NCBI RefSeq assembly: GCF_009208075.1
Contig: NZ_WFKJ01000030.1
Span: forward strand, 1-38,708
From: Poseidonibacter ostreae
Lineage (GTDB): Bacteria > Campylobacterota > Campylobacteria > Campylobacterales > Arcobacteraceae
Direction: 5' to 3'
Length of the DNA: 38,708 nucleotides
Position 1 is the stretch's first letter; every line of letters begins with the position of its first letter. The translations under genes were made by a program, and so were the position numbers. Below are positions 23,606 through 34,200 of the stretch, piece after piece. A model generated the notes under the pieces. That model saw nothing but the letters and a program-made list of their open reading frames with translations, did not search any database and was not told the origin of the DNA.

Positions 23606-25051
23606 ATGAGTGATAACAAACACATTCATGACGTTATTAATAGTGAATATAAATTAGGGTTTGAAACTTTAGTACAAAGTGATACTTTTCCTAAAGGATT
23701 AAATGAAAATGTTATAAAAGCAATATCTGCCAAAAAAGAAGAACCTTCTTGGCTTTTAGATTTTAGGCTTAAAGCTTATGCTAAATGGCAAAAAATGGAA
23801 GAACCTTCTTGGGCAAATTTAAAATATCCAAAAATTGATTATCAAGATATTGCATATTTTTCAGCTCCTAAAAAAGCTTTGGATTCTTTAGATGAAGTAG
23901 ATCCAGAAATATTAAAAACATATGAAAAGCTAGGAATTCCCCTAGAAGAACAAAAACAATTAGCAGGTGTTAAAACTGTAGCAGTTGATGCTGTATTTGA
24001 TTCCGTTTCCGTTAAAACGACTTATCAAGAAGAGTTAGAAGAGTTAGGAATTATATTCTGTTCTGTTTCTGAAGCTGCAAACAGATTCCCAGATTTACTA
24101 AAAAAATATTTAGCATCTGTTGTCCCTGTTACTGATAACTATTTTGCCTGTTTAAACTCTGCTGTATTTACAGATGGTTCATTTGTTTATGTTCCACCAA
24201 ATACAGTATGTCCAATGGAGTTGTCAACGTACTTTAGAATAAATGCACTTGATACGGGACAATTTGAGAGAACTATTATTATTTGTGATGAAAACTCTTA
24301 TGTATCTTATAATGAAGGATGTTCAGCTCCTACAAGAGATGAAAGACAACTTCACGCAGCTGTTGTTGAATTAGTAGCTCTTGATAATGCACAAATAAAA
24401 TACTCAACTATTCAAAACTGGTATCCAGGTGATAAAGATGGTAAGGGTGGAATTTTAAACTTTGTAACAAAAAGAGGAGCCTGTAACGGGAAGAATTCAA
24501 AGATTTCTTGGACACAAGTTGAAACGGGTTCTTCGTTAACATGGAAATATCCATCATGTATTTTAAAAGGTGATAATAGCGTTGGAGAGTTTTATTCAGT
24601 TGCAATATCATCAAAATCGCAACAAGCAGATACGGGTACTAAAATGGTTCACTTAGGTAAAAATACTAAATCAACAATTATTTCAAAAGGTATCTCTGCA
24701 ATGAGTGGAGTTAATGCTTATAGAGGATTAGTACGAGTTGGAAAAAGTGCAACAGGAGCACGTAATATTTCAGAGTGTGATTCATTACTTATTGGAAATA
24801 AAGCCAATGCGCATACTTATCCATATCATGAAGTAAGAAATATGGATGCAATTATTGAACATGAAGCAACAACTTCAAAAATTTCTGATGAACAACTTTT
24901 TTACATATCTCAAAGAGGTATTAGTGAAGAAAATGCTATTTCAATGATTGTAAACGGTTTTTGTAAAGAAGTGTTAAAAGAGTTACCAATGGAATTTGCT
25001 GCTGAAGCAAAAGAATTATTAAATATATCATTAGAAGGGAGCGTTGGTTAA
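23606..25051 (+). CDS. sufB: Fe-S cluster assembly scaffold subunit SufB
   Basis: SufB is the core scaffold of the SufBC2D complex, on which new clusters form. The 481-residue protein shows the family's C-terminal beta-helix signature: [76 protein letters not shown] and the late [16 protein letters not shown] chose the ATG at 23606 because GGAG (23596-23599) is six bases upstream; an ATG at 23594 four codons earlier overlaps that site. It is the first gene of sufBCDSE-sufT, behind two IscR-type dyads. A 19-bp palindrome spans its stop codon. Confidence 0.97.
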   Translation: MSDNKHIHDVINSEYKLGFETLVQSDTFPKGLNENVIKAISAKKEEPSWLLDFRLKAYAKWQKMEEPSWANLKYPKIDYQDIAYFSAPKKALDSLDEVDPEILKTYEKLGIPLEEQKQLAGVKTVAVDAVFDSVSVKTTYQEELEELGIIFCSVSEAANRFPDLLKKYLASVVPVTDNYFACLNSAVFTDGSFVYVPPNTVCPMELSTYFRINALDTGQFERTIIICDENSYVSYNEGCSAPTRDERQLHAAVVELVALDNAQIKYSTIQNWYPGDKDGKGGILNFVTKRGACNGKNSKISWTQVETGSSLTWKYPSCILKGDNSVGEFYSVAISSKSQQADTGTKMVHLGKNTKSTIISKGISAMSGVNAYRGLVRVGKSATGARNISECDSLLIGNKANAHTYPYHEVRNMDAIIEHEATTSKISDEQLFYISQRGISEENAISMIVNGFCKEVLKELPMEFAAEAKELLNISLEGSVG

Positions 25052-25061
25052 TTTAACCAAC
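25043..25061. repeat. Perfect 19-bp palindrome at the sufB/sufC junction
   Basis: GTTGGTTAA-T-TTAACCAAC covers the sufB stop codon and ends 11 bases before the sufC ATG. As RNA it can fold into a seven-base-pair hairpin. sufC has no clear Shine-Dalgarno sequence, so the hairpin may adjust sufC translation or mRNA processing. Confidence 0.6.
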
Positions 25062-25072
25062 AGACAAAAATT

Positions 25073-25828
25073 ATGTTAGAAATTAAAGATTTAAAAGTAA
25101 ATATAAATGATAAAGAAATTTTAAAAGGTTTAAACTTAAATATTAAAGAGGGTGAAGTTCATGCTTTAATGGGAATTAATGGAGCTGGAAAATCAACTTT
25201 AGTAAAGACTTTAAGTGCTCACTATGACTGTGTAGTAAAAGAGGGTTCCATTACATATAAAAAGAAAGATTTATTAGAACTTGATGTTGCAGAGCGTGCA
25301 AATGAAGGTATTTTTATGAGTTTTCAAAATCCTATTGAAGTTCCAGGTGTTAATAATAGCTATTTTTTAAAAACTGCAATAAATGAAAAAAGAGCATATG
25401 CAGGAGAGAGTGAAATTGATACTATGGATTTTTTAAAGCTTATAAAAGAGCAAACATCTAAATACAACCTTGATAAAAAACTTCTACAAAGAGATTTAAA
25501 TGAAGGCTTTTCTGGTGGAGAGAAAAAAAGAAATGAACTAATTCAATTACTACTTTTAGACCCAGATTTGATTATGTTAGATGAGATAGATTCAGGTCTT
25601 GATGTAGATGCTATTAAAACAGTTGCAAATGTTGTAAATGCAATGTTAGATGGAAAAAAGTCTGTGCTTATGATTACTCATTATGATAGATTATTAGAGC
25701 TTATTAAACCTGATTTTGTTCATATTTTAAATGACGGACAGATTGTAAAAACAGGAGATTACTCTCTTGCTTTAGAGCTAGATGAAAAAGGCTATGAGGG
25801 AATAGGAATTAAAGATGAGACTAAATGA
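25073..25828 (+). CDS. sufC: Fe-S assembly ATPase SufC
   Basis: SufC is the ABC-type ATPase of the SufBC2D scaffold; ATP binding reshapes SufB/SufD to permit cluster assembly. The 251-residue protein has Walker A GINGAGKS (34-41), a Q-loop at FMSFQNPIEVPGV, the ABC signature FSGGEKKRNE (146-155), Walker B LIMLDE (166-171), a D-loop DSGLD and the switch histidine in MITHYDRLL. SGGEKKRNE is the form typical of SufC rather than of transporters. It lies 21 bases after sufB, with a hairpin between, and its last 14 bases overlap sufD. Confidence 0.97.
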   Translation: MLEIKDLKVNINDKEILKGLNLNIKEGEVHALMGINGAGKSTLVKTLSAHYDCVVKEGSITYKKKDLLELDVAERANEGIFMSFQNPIEVPGVNNSYFLKTAINEKRAYAGESEIDTMDFLKLIKEQTSKYNLDKKLLQRDLNEGFSGGEKKRNELIQLLLLDPDLIMLDEIDSGLDVDAIKTVANVVNAMLDGKKSVLMITHYDRLLELIKPDFVHILNDGQIVKTGDYSLALELDEKGYEGIGIKDETK

Positions 25829-26849
25829 TATTAAAGAACTAACTCTTCCTAAAAGAAGAGATGAAGAGTTTATAAAAGTAAATTTTGGTGAACTTTTTTC
25901 ATATGATTTTAAAAATACTCAAAACTATAACCTTGATATTATGGGATTAGAAGTAAAAAAAGATACAAAAGAGTATGCAAATTCATTATTTGAAATTACA
26001 AAAAGTTTAGATAAAAACCAAGTAATCTTAACAATAAACTCAAATATTCCAGAGCCAATTTGTTTAATTCATAAAATTAAAGAAAACGAGACATTTTTTA
26101 CAAATTCATTAAAAATTGAAGTAAAAGAGAATGTAAAAGCATCTGTTATTGAAGTTTTTACAAACACTTCAACAAATAGTGCTTATTGTGTAAACAGATC
26201 TTTTGAAGTAAATGAAAATGCAAATTTAGAGTATGCAAAAATTCAAGACATAAATGACTTAAATTATTTGCTTTTTAATTTAGATGTTAATCAAAAAGAT
26301 AATTCAAAATGCAAAATCACAAATTTTGAGTATGGAACTGGTGTAATTGTAAATAATATTGTAAGTATATTAGATAATAAAAATTGTGATTATGAACTAA
26401 ATGGTTTAGTTAAATCTATTGATTCATCAAGTACAGCAAATGTAATAAAAACTGTACATAATAAAGAGAATTCAATAAGTAATATAAACTATAAACATTC
26501 ATTAAAAGATAATTCACGTGCAGTTTTCAAAGCCTTATCAAGAGTAAATAAAGATGCACTTTTTTCAAAAGCATTTCAAAACTCAAATACTATTTTACTT
26601 TCAAATGATGCGGCAATTTATGCACAACCTCATTTAGAAATTTTAATAGATGAACTTGAAGCAAGTCATGGTGCAACAACAGGAACTTTAGATAAAGATC
26701 AATTATTATATTTACAATCACGGGGAATTAATAAAAACTTAGCTTATGAGATACTTTTAAAAGCTTTTGAAAGTAAAATATATGATAATATTGAAGATAA
26801 ATTAATAAAAGAATTTATAGATTCATATGAAAGGAAAAAATATGTTTAA
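25815..26849 (+). CDS. sufD: Fe-S assembly scaffold subunit SufD
   Basis: SufD pairs with SufB in the scaffold complex. The 344-residue protein is divergent in its N-terminal half but has the shared SufB/SufD C-terminal pattern: SRVNKDALFSKAFQNSNTIL, then SNDAAIYAQPHLEI, and DELEASHGATTGTLDKDQLLY followed by LQSRGI. The histidine in EASHGAT corresponds to the SufD residue implicated in cluster assembly. It starts within the last codons of sufC (14-base overlap) and ends eight bases inside sufS, so the three are tightly coupled. Size is lower than in E. coli (about 420) because of a shorter N-terminal helical region. Confidence 0.95.
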   Translation: MRLNDIKELTLPKRRDEEFIKVNFGELFSYDFKNTQNYNLDIMGLEVKKDTKEYANSLFEITKSLDKNQVILTINSNIPEPICLIHKIKENETFFTNSLKIEVKENVKASVIEVFTNTSTNSAYCVNRSFEVNENANLEYAKIQDINDLNYLLFNLDVNQKDNSKCKITNFEYGTGVIVNNIVSILDNKNCDYELNGLVKSIDSSSTANVIKTVHNKENSISNINYKHSLKDNSRAVFKALSRVNKDALFSKAFQNSNTILLSNDAAIYAQPHLEILIDELEASHGATTGTLDKDQLLYLQSRGINKNLAYEILLKAFESKIYDNIEDKLIKEFIDSYERKKYV

Positions 26850-28026
26850 AAAAGATTTCACATATTTTGAAAATTCAGACATTGTATATTTAGACAATGC
26901 AGCAACTACTCAAAAACCAAAATCAGTAGTTGCCTCGCAAGTTGAATATTATGAAAAATATTGTGCAAATACACATAGAAGTAATTTTGGTGATGCAAAT
27001 AAAGCAACACAAAATTACGAGAATGCAAGAAAAGTATTAAAAGAGTTTATAAATGCAAAAAATAAAGAAGAGATAATATTTACAAAAGGTGTAACAGAGT
27101 CTATTAATTTTATTGCAAGCTCTTATGCAAAAGATTTTAAAACAATAATTATATCTTCATTAGAACACCATTCTAATATTGTTCCTTGGCATCTTCAAGG
27201 AAGAAGTTTAGGAAAAGGACTTGAGGTTGTAAAGTATAATAAAAACCTAGATTTTGATATTGAACATTTTGAAGAACTATTAAAAGAAAATCCAAAATCT
27301 TTTGTAAGTATTACCCATATATCAAATGCTTTTGGAAAAATACATAATATTAAAGAAATAATATCACTTGCTCATAAATATGAAGCTGTTGTAATGATTG
27401 ATGGAGCACAGAGTTTAGCTCATACAAGAGTTGATATGCAAGATTTAGATGTAGACTTTTTCGCAATTTCTGGACATAAAACATTTGCACCAACAGGAGT
27501 TGGAGCTATTTATATAAAAGAAAAATATTTAAAAAGTGTAAAAGCTTATCAAACAGGAGGAGCAACTATAGATCAAGTTGATTTTAATAGTTCAACACTT
27601 TTAGATGCACCGTATAAGTTTGAAGCAGGGACACAAAATATCGCTGGAATAATAGGTTTTGGTGAGGCATTAGAGTATTTAAATCATGTTGGATATGAAA
27701 ATATAGAATTAATAGAAAAAGATGTTTTTAATTACTTAAATCAAGAGTTAGAAAAACTTCCAAATATCATATTTTATAATGATATTAGTGATTCAATTGG
27801 AAGTAGAAGTTTTAACTTTGAGGGTTTAATTCATGATGATATTGGTATTTTAGTTGATAAAATGAAAATAGCTTTAAGAGTAGGTCATCATTGTGCACAA
27901 CCAATTATGAAAGATTTAAATATTAAAGGTACTATACGAGTATCAATAAGCTTTTATAATGATTATAGCGATGTAGATAAACTAATTGTTGCACTAAAAA
28001 GAGCTTTAAAAATGTTAGAGAATTAA
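26842..28026 (+). CDS. sufS: Cysteine desulfurase SufS
   Basis: A class II cysteine desulfurase that supplies sulfur to the Suf scaffold through SufE. Motifs are VYLDNAATTQKP at the N-terminus, the histidine of SLEHHSNIVPW, the PLP lysine in AISGHKTFAPTGVG, and the catalytic cysteine in RVGHHCAQP, in the short-loop form typical of SufS. I chose the ATG at 26842 (394 residues) because AAGGA is about seven bases upstream; an in-frame ATG at 26827 lies before that site. It is distinct from NifS in the same window, so this organism has two desulfurases for two assembly systems. Confidence 0.96.
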   Translation: MFKKDFTYFENSDIVYLDNAATTQKPKSVVASQVEYYEKYCANTHRSNFGDANKATQNYENARKVLKEFINAKNKEEIIFTKGVTESINFIASSYAKDFKTIIISSLEHHSNIVPWHLQGRSLGKGLEVVKYNKNLDFDIEHFEELLKENPKSFVSITHISNAFGKIHNIKEIISLAHKYEAVVMIDGAQSLAHTRVDMQDLDVDFFAISGHKTFAPTGVGAIYIKEKYLKSVKAYQTGGATIDQVDFNSSTLLDAPYKFEAGTQNIAGIIGFGEALEYLNHVGYENIELIEKDVFNYLNQELEKLPNIIFYNDISDSIGSRSFNFEGLIHDDIGILVDKMKIALRVGHHCAQPIMKDLNIKGTIRVSISFYNDYSDVDKLIVALKRALKMLEN

Positions 28027-28039
28027 AATAGGATTACAA

Positions 28040-28447
28040 ATGAGTATTGAAAAAAGAGTTGAAGATATAAAAGAAGATTTAGAATTTTTTGAAGATGAAT
28101 TGCAAAAATATGAATATATTATTGATTTAGGAAAAAAGCTAGAATCTTTAGATGAAAAGCATCAAATTCCAGCAAATTTAGTACATGGTTGTACTTCACA
28201 AGTTTGGTTAATATGTGAGCAAATTGATAATAGACTTATTTTTAAAGGGACTTCAGATGCGATAATTGTAAAAGGTTTAGTTTATATGATTCTGCAAATA
28301 TTTTCTGATTCAACAATTGAAGAGTTAAAAGATGTTGATATGGACATTGTTCATGAACTAAATTTAAGTGAAATAATTACACCAAATAGACAAAGTGGAG
28401 TTATTGGAATGATTAAAAAAATCAAAGAGTATGCACTAAAAGCGTAA
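28040..28447 (+). CDS. sufE: Sulfur acceptor protein SufE
   Basis: SufE accepts persulfide sulfur from SufS and passes it to SufB. The 135-residue protein matches the family in length, and the acceptor cysteine is C51 in VHGCTSQVW. Downstream segments FKGTSDAIIVKGLVYMIL and LSEIITPNRQSGVIGM also fit. It lies 13 bases after sufS with an AGGA site. Its presence with SufS completes a canonical sulfur relay independent of NifS. Confidence 0.96.
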   Translation: MSIEKRVEDIKEDLEFFEDELQKYEYIIDLGKKLESLDEKHQIPANLVHGCTSQVWLICEQIDNRLIFKGTSDAIIVKGLVYMILQIFSDSTIEELKDVDMDIVHELNLSEIITPNRQSGVIGMIKKIKEYALKA

Positions 28448-28456
28448 AGGATTATA

Positions 28457-28801
28457 ATGTCAGATAATTACAATTTTGATGAAATAAGAGAAAGAATAAT
28501 AGAAAATTTAAAAAACGTATTTGATCCAGAGATTCCTGTAAATGTTTATGATTTAGGATTAATATACGAAATAAATTTTGAGCAAAGAGATGCAGGTTTA
28601 TATTGTGTAATTTATATGACTCTAACAAGTCCAGCTTGTCCAGTTGCAGGGACAATAATGGAACAAGTTAGACTTGTAACACAAGCTGTAGAAGAAGTGA
28701 ATGAAGCAAAAGTTCATATTACATTTAAACCAAGATGGACAAATGATATGGTTAGTGAAGAGGGAAAAGAAATTATGGCAGCATCTGGAGCAGTTATATA
28801 A
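28457..28801 (+). CDS. sufT: SufT-like MIP18/DUF59 Fe-S maturation protein
   Basis: A 114-residue MIP18-family (DUF59) protein. It has the signature DPEIPVNVYDLGLIY (23-37) and the TSPACPVAG motif with conserved C61. In bacterial suf operons this member is called SufT or YitW/PaaD-like and helps mature Fe-S proteins. It is nine bases after sufE and is the last gene of the operon on this strand with a clear Fe-S role. The family is certain; the name follows from context. Confidence 0.92.
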   Translation: MSDNYNFDEIRERIIENLKNVFDPEIPVNVYDLGLIYEINFEQRDAGLYCVIYMTLTSPACPVAGTIMEQVRLVTQAVEEVNEAKVHITFKPRWTNDMVSEEGKEIMAASGAVI

Positions 28802-28834
28802 ACCCTTATAAATAATACGGAATTAATTGTAATT

Positions 28835-29086
28835 ATGCAAGAATTTCAAATGAATAAAAATAATCAAAAATTAAAGCCTAGAATGGGTGTTTTAAAGAAA
28901 ATTATAATTTATATATTTTTCTTTACTTTAATATTATTTATGTACTTATTAATTAAAGAGAAAAAAACAAATCATGGATTGAGTACAGCTTTATATACAG
29001 GAGAGGGAAGAGTTAAGGAAAAAGCAATTCCCCAAAAATTAAAATGGTTTGATTCCTTTAGAGGAATAAATAATATGGGAAAATAA
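28835..29086 (+). CDS. Small single-TM protein of unknown function
   Basis: I do not recognise this 83-residue protein. A basic N-terminus is followed by one hydrophobic helix (residues about 24-43, IIIYIFFFTLILFMYLLI) and a soluble tail with LSTALYTGEGRVKEKAIPQK and FDSFRGINNMGK, predicted outside the membrane-embedded part. No signal peptidase site is evident. The start is uncertain: ATGs at 28835 and 28850 are both possible and neither has a good ribosome-binding site. It lies 33 bases after the sufT-like gene on the same strand and is probably co-transcribed, so a link to the suf operon is conceivable. The composition looks like a real small membrane protein. Confidence 0.5.
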   Translation: MQEFQMNKNNQKLKPRMGVLKKIIIYIFFFTLILFMYLLIKEKKTNHGLSTALYTGEGRVKEKAIPQKLKWFDSFRGINNMGK

Positions 29087-29091
29087 AGTTT

Positions 29092-29931
29092 TTATTTCCG
29101 TGAAAGTATAGATAGTAAAACACCAATTGATATAATTACTGTTGAAAGAGCTAAATCAAAAGTAAATAATTCATTTAAGAAAATCACACTAAATACAATT
29201 GAAATAATAGGTACAAATAGCTGTATTACTGAAGCTGTAATAATTTGCATTTGAGGTAATACTTTATACCAAATAACATAACCAATTGCCGAAGTTAAAC
29301 TTCCTGAAATAAGTGCTAATAAAATTCCATTTGAAGAAACTTGTAAATTATCTAAATTAAAAAGTAAATAAAATATTATTGCAAAAAAAGTGGCTTTTAT
29401 AAAATTATCCATTGTATTAGACATAGCATCTATAGATTTCTTTCCTAATATTGAGTAAAAAGCCCAAGCAATACCAGAAAGAATCATCCACAAGACATGA
29501 ATATAAGATAATTCAAAACTCTCTTTAGGATATAGTAAATAGACAAGTCCTGTAAAAGCAATTATCATTCCTATAATTTTTTGTAAACTAATTTTCTCTT
29601 TTAAAAATTGCGAAGATATAAGCATAGTAACTTGAACTACTCCAAACAATAATAAAGTACCAAGTCCAGCATCTAAACTTATATATGAATAAGAAAAGCA
29701 AATAGCATAAACAAAAAGCATAAAAGATGTAAGCCAATTTGTATTAAGAGATATTGTAAGTTTTCTGTTTTTATAATAATAAATTAAAACTAAAGTAAGA
29801 GCTCCAAAAAATAGTCTATAAAAGGTAAAAGAATAAGCATCAATATAATTATTTACAAGTGCGACTTTACATAAAATAGAGTTTAAAGCTAAAAATAGTA
29901 AGGCTAAAATAGTAAGGTTTATTGTTATCAT
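29092..29931 (-). CDS. EamA/DMT-family transporter
   Basis: A 279-residue inner-membrane protein with ten predicted helices in two EamA repeats. The first repeat has FTFYRLFFGALTLVLIYYYK and GLGTLLLFGVVQVTMLISSQ; the second has SGIAWAFYSILGKKSI and SAIGYVIWYKVLPQMQIITA, with VPIISIVFSVIFLNE near the end. This is the drug/metabolite exporter pattern (PF00892 twice). Substrates for such proteins are usually amino acids or small metabolites, and cannot be inferred here. It is convergent with the small one-TM gene, five bases apart, and lies downstream of the efflux operon behind its terminator. Confidence 0.92.
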   Translation of the reverse strand: MITINLTILALLFLALNSILCKVALVNNYIDAYSFTFYRLFFGALTLVLIYYYKNRKLTISLNTNWLTSFMLFVYAICFSYSYISLDAGLGTLLLFGVVQVTMLISSQFLKEKISLQKIIGMIIAFTGLVYLLYPKESFELSYIHVLWMILSGIAWAFYSILGKKSIDAMSNTMDNFIKATFFAIIFYLLFNLDNLQVSSNGILLALISGSLTSAIGYVIWYKVLPQMQIITASVIQLFVPIISIVFSVIFLNELFTFDLALSTVIISIGVLLSILSRK

Positions 29932-29948
29932 AGAAAGTAATATATCAT

Positions 29949-29987
29949 AAAAGAGAAGATTTTAAATAAAATTAAAACTTCTCTTTT
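29949..29987 (-). terminator. Rho-independent terminator of the RND efflux operon
   Basis: AAAAGAGAAG (29949-29958) is complementary to CTTCTCTTTT (29978-29987), with an additional TTTTAA/TTAAAA inner stem. It lies eight bases after the TolC-like stop on the minus strand. Both flanks are A/T runs, so it could work in both directions. Confidence 0.75.
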
Positions 29988-29995
29988 TTTGATAT

Positions 29996-31240
29996 CTATT
30001 TTTCAAATATTCTATCAAGAGTAGAAATTGCTAAAAACTTATCAAAATAGGCTCTATTTAAACCTTGTTTTGCTTGAGTTAATAAATAGTTGGCATCAGT
30101 TAAATCAGTATTTGTAGAAATACCTTCATTAAATCTATTTCTTACAATTTGATAATTTTCTGTTGCTTGTTCTTTTGATAAACTAGCTGTCTTAAAGTTT
30201 TCAATTGCAACTTCTAAATTTGAAATTGCATTTTCATACTGAAGTTTAATATCAAGTTTTGTTTTTTCTAATTGTGTTTTTGCTTTTAAATATCTAGTTC
30301 TATAAATATTACCTTTAGTTTCATCAAAGCCACCATTGTATAAGTTCCAAGAAGCACTTAAACTTGCAATATTTTGATTTTTATAATCACTTATATCTTC
30401 AAAATATTGATTATGAGATAAAGAAGCATCTACTTTTGGATAAAAAGAGCTTTTCACAGATTTCTTTTGTTGTTTTATAGCTTCTAAATTCATATTTAAA
30501 GCTTGGATTTCACTTCTATTATCTAAAAGATTTGTATCATAACTTGATATTTTTAATGTAGTATTATTTAACTTTTCAATCGTTTCAGATGATAAATCCA
30601 TTCCACCTAAAATATTTGATAAACTATTTCTTGCAGTTTTTAAATCACCCTTTGCTCTTGTAATATTTTGCTTAGCAGATGACATATTTACTTGAACTTG
30701 AAGTAAATCATTTTTGGCAATTAATCCTTGCTCATATCTATTTTTTGAATCATCATATTGTTCTACAAAAAGTTTATAAGCACTATTGTAAGTTTCAAGT
30801 GCATTGTGTTTATCTAAATAGTTTATGTAAGCTGTTTTAGTATTTAAAATAATATCTTGTTTTAAAGCACTTAAAGAGTACTTTGAACTTTGAGATAAAA
30901 ACTTTGAAGAGTTTTTATCTGATATATTTTTAAAACCATTAAATAAATTATAAGAAACCTCAGCAGTAAGAGTTGCATCTGTATCAGCTTGAGTTGAATA
31001 AGCTATTTCATCTCTATTATTATATGAAAAGTCTAAGCCTACTTTTGGTAAAAGATCAGAATCACTTAACTTTACATTCTCAACTGTTTCTAAATAATCA
31101 AAGTTTTTAGCTTGAATATCAAGGTTTTTTTCTAGAGCAATATCAACAGCTTGCGATAAATTTAAAGCATTTACATTAACAGCTAAAATTGAAGCTGTTA
31201 AGATACTTATTAGTATTAATTTTGTTTTTATATTTTTCAT
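29996..31240 (-). CDS. TolC-family outer-membrane efflux protein
   Basis: A 414-residue TolC-type protein with a signal peptide (hydrophobic residues about 8-22, cleavage near VNA). Two repeated halves have the family opening LNLSQAVDIALEKNLDI and long coiled-coil helices (YEQGLIAKNDLLQVQVNMSS, NRFNEGISTNTDLTDANYLL). Trimers form the outer-membrane channel of tripartite efflux pumps. It is the last gene of the tetR-adaptor-RND-TolC operon, nine bases after the RND gene, so it is a dedicated channel. Confidence 0.93.
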   Translation of the reverse strand: MKNIKTKLILISILTASILAVNVNALNLSQAVDIALEKNLDIQAKNFDYLETVENVKLSDSDLLPKVGLDFSYNNRDEIAYSTQADTDATLTAEVSYNLFNGFKNISDKNSSKFLSQSSKYSLSALKQDIILNTKTAYINYLDKHNALETYNSAYKLFVEQYDDSKNRYEQGLIAKNDLLQVQVNMSSAKQNITRAKGDLKTARNSLSNILGGMDLSSETIEKLNNTTLKISSYDTNLLDNRSEIQALNMNLEAIKQQKKSVKSSFYPKVDASLSHNQYFEDISDYKNQNIASLSASWNLYNGGFDETKGNIYRTRYLKAKTQLEKTKLDIKLQYENAISNLEVAIENFKTASLSKEQATENYQIVRNRFNEGISTNTDLTDANYLLTQAKQGLNRAYFDKFLAISTLDRIFEK

Positions 31241-31249
31241 TAATCTCTC

Positions 31250-34200
31250 CTATGCTTTACTAACATCAACTGGTTCTTTTACTTTTCCACCAATTCTTTG
31301 CTCTAATTTTATAAAGAACATTAAAAGTGCAGGTGTTACAAAAATAGTAAATACAGTTGAAAGTGCAAGACCACCAGTAATTACTGAACCTAAACCTCTA
31401 TAAAACTCACTTCCAGGTCCTGGTAGTAAAACAAGAGGTAACATTCCAAAAATTGAAGTTAATGAAGACATATAAATAGGTCTAATTCTCGTTCGTGTAG
31501 CTTCAATAACTGCTTTTTTATGTTCGTACCCCTCATTTTTAATAAGGTTTTGACTTTGGTGTACTATTAAAATTGCATTATTAACAACAATACCAACTAG
31601 AATAATAAAGCCTAGCATTGTTAATACATCTAAAGGCTGTGGAGCTATAAATGTATTTGTTAAAGCCAGACCAATAAATCCTCCAGCAGTAGCAAGTGGT
31701 ACAGTGAACATAATAACAATTGGATATAAGAAGTTACCAAATAATGCTGACATTAGTAAGTAAATAATTACAAGTGCAAGTATAAAGTTTAACTCAAGCA
31801 TTGAAATAGTTTGAGTTAGCTTATCAGCCGTTCCAGAAATACCTATTTCAACGTCTTTTGAAATACTCCCCTTATCCTCCATTCCTTTAATAGCACCTTG
31901 TAATATTCCCATAGTTTCTTGAATAGTCATATTTGCTGGCGGTGTTACTTGAAGAGTAATCGTTCTTTTTCCTGCAAGGTGTCTAATTTCTGAAATACCA
32001 GTGATATTTTCAGAACTTGCTAATGATGATATTGGTAACAATGAAGAGTTTGGTAAAGCTATTTGTGTAGCCATAATATCTTCAGGTGTTTGAATTTGTT
32101 CATCATTTGCTTTTAATACTAAATCAATTTTCTTTTTACCATCTTGCTCAAAATCAGATATTTTTCTTCCACTCATTAATACATCAATAGTATTTCCTAA
32201 ATCCAAAGAACTCATACCTAAAGCTTTTAGAGCATCTTGATTAGGTTTAATTCTAAACTCTGGATATAGTAACTCAATTGATGGAACAGGTCTTACTTGT
32301 GCACCTTTAATAGCTCCAGAAGATGCCATAAACAGTTGCATTCCAACTCCTGCAATATCTTCAATCTTTTCACCACTAATATCAATATCTACTGTTTTAC
32401 CCTCACCTATTCCATTTTCAAATACTCCTGATTGAAGCGATACTCCAAAAATAGATGGCATAGAGTTTACAATTGGTCTAAAGAAAGGAATTAACTCTTT
32501 TGCTCTGCTTTCATGCATAGATGTTCCACCAAAAAGATTAAAATCTCCAAATGAAACATAAAAGGCACGACTTAGTCCGGGAACTCCATTTACATCTTTA
32601 TTAATATTTGGTTCAACTTTCTTCATTAAATACGTACCCATATCATATCTTTCTTGATAAGATAATCCAGGTGGTGTAATTAAAATATTAAAAATTAAGT
32701 TTTTATTACCTTGTGGTAAGTAGTCTAATTTTGGGAATAATAAATAAATTGTTGAAGCTGATAAAATCCCTAAAGTTAAAATAGTAACTACTTTTGTTAG
32801 AACTGATTTTAATGACCAATGTACAAAAGACATAAAGAAATCTACAATTTTATTTCCAAATCTTGTAAGCGCACTTTCACTTCTTACTTCTTTACCTGAC
32901 ATACTTGCAAACTTTTTCCATAACATTGGAATAACTGCAATTGATACAAATAATGAAAAAGATACAGAAGATACAACTGCAATTGCAATATCTTTAAATA
33001 GCTGTCCTGCTTCATCTTCTAAGAAAATAATTGGTAAAAATACTGCCATAGTAGTTGATGCTGAGGCAATTAACGCACCCCAAACTTCACTTGCACCTTT
33101 ATATGCAGCATCTGGAATACTCATTCCCTCTTTTCTATGTCTATCAATATTTTCTAATACTACAATTGCACTATCAACTAACATACCTACTGCAAAAGAG
33201 ATACCAGCAAGTGAGATAGTATTTAAACTTCTATCCATTGCTGAAAGGATAATAAAAGTACCAATAACTGAAATAGGAATTGCAATAGAAACAACTGCTG
33301 TTGGAGAAATTGCTCGTAAGAATAGTATTAGCATAAAGATGGCTAAAACACCACCAATAATGATATTTTGTTGTACTAAATCAACAGAACCTACGATATA
33401 ACCTCTTTGATCATAAATCCAAATCATTTTTAGTTTTTCTTTTTCTAAAATTGTTGCATTTAAATCATTTACAACTTCTTCAACATCATTTGTAAGCTTA
33501 ACAGCATTTGCACTTGCAGTTGGCTGAACTCCTAAGAATATACCATCTTTTCCTAAGAACATTGCAACAGATTTAGCTGTTTGATATCCAAAATCTACAT
33601 TTGCTACATCACCTAAAGTTACTCTTTGCTCTCTATTTGAAATAAGAATAATATCTTTGATATCTTGTGCTGTTGCAAATTTATGTACTGTTCTAATTCT
33701 ATATGAACGTCTACCCATATTTTGAACACCTGCAGATACATTTATATTTTCACTTTGTAAAATATTTGTAACTTGTGGAATTGTAAGATTATATGATGCA
33801 AGACGATTTAAATCTAAACTAATTTGCATCTCTTGTTTTCTACCACCAGCTGTCATAGTTCCAGAAACTCCTGAAACTCTTTTTATTGCAGGAACAATTT
33901 CATCATCAAAGAAAGTTTTATATTCATCAATATGTCTATTGTTACTCTCTTGTGTTTGAAGCATCATCCAAATAATTGGACTAGCACTTGCTGTTTCAAT
34001 TATAGGTTCTTCTGCATCTATTGGATAAGAACTTACTTCATTTAACTTATTTGAAACATCTTGTAAAGCAGCTCTAATATCAGTATCAAGTGAAAATGTT
34101 AAAGTAATAACACCCATATTATCTTGTGATGAGGATTCGTACTCAAGTAAGTTATTTAAACTTTTTAAAGCATCTTCTTGGTCTTCTATAATCTCCCGTT

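Noticed and set aside
29077-29099. Terminator between the small one-TM gene and the EamA gene
   Set aside because: The stem GGAAAATAAA/TTTATTTCC needs a bulge and is almost all A/T; too weak to list.
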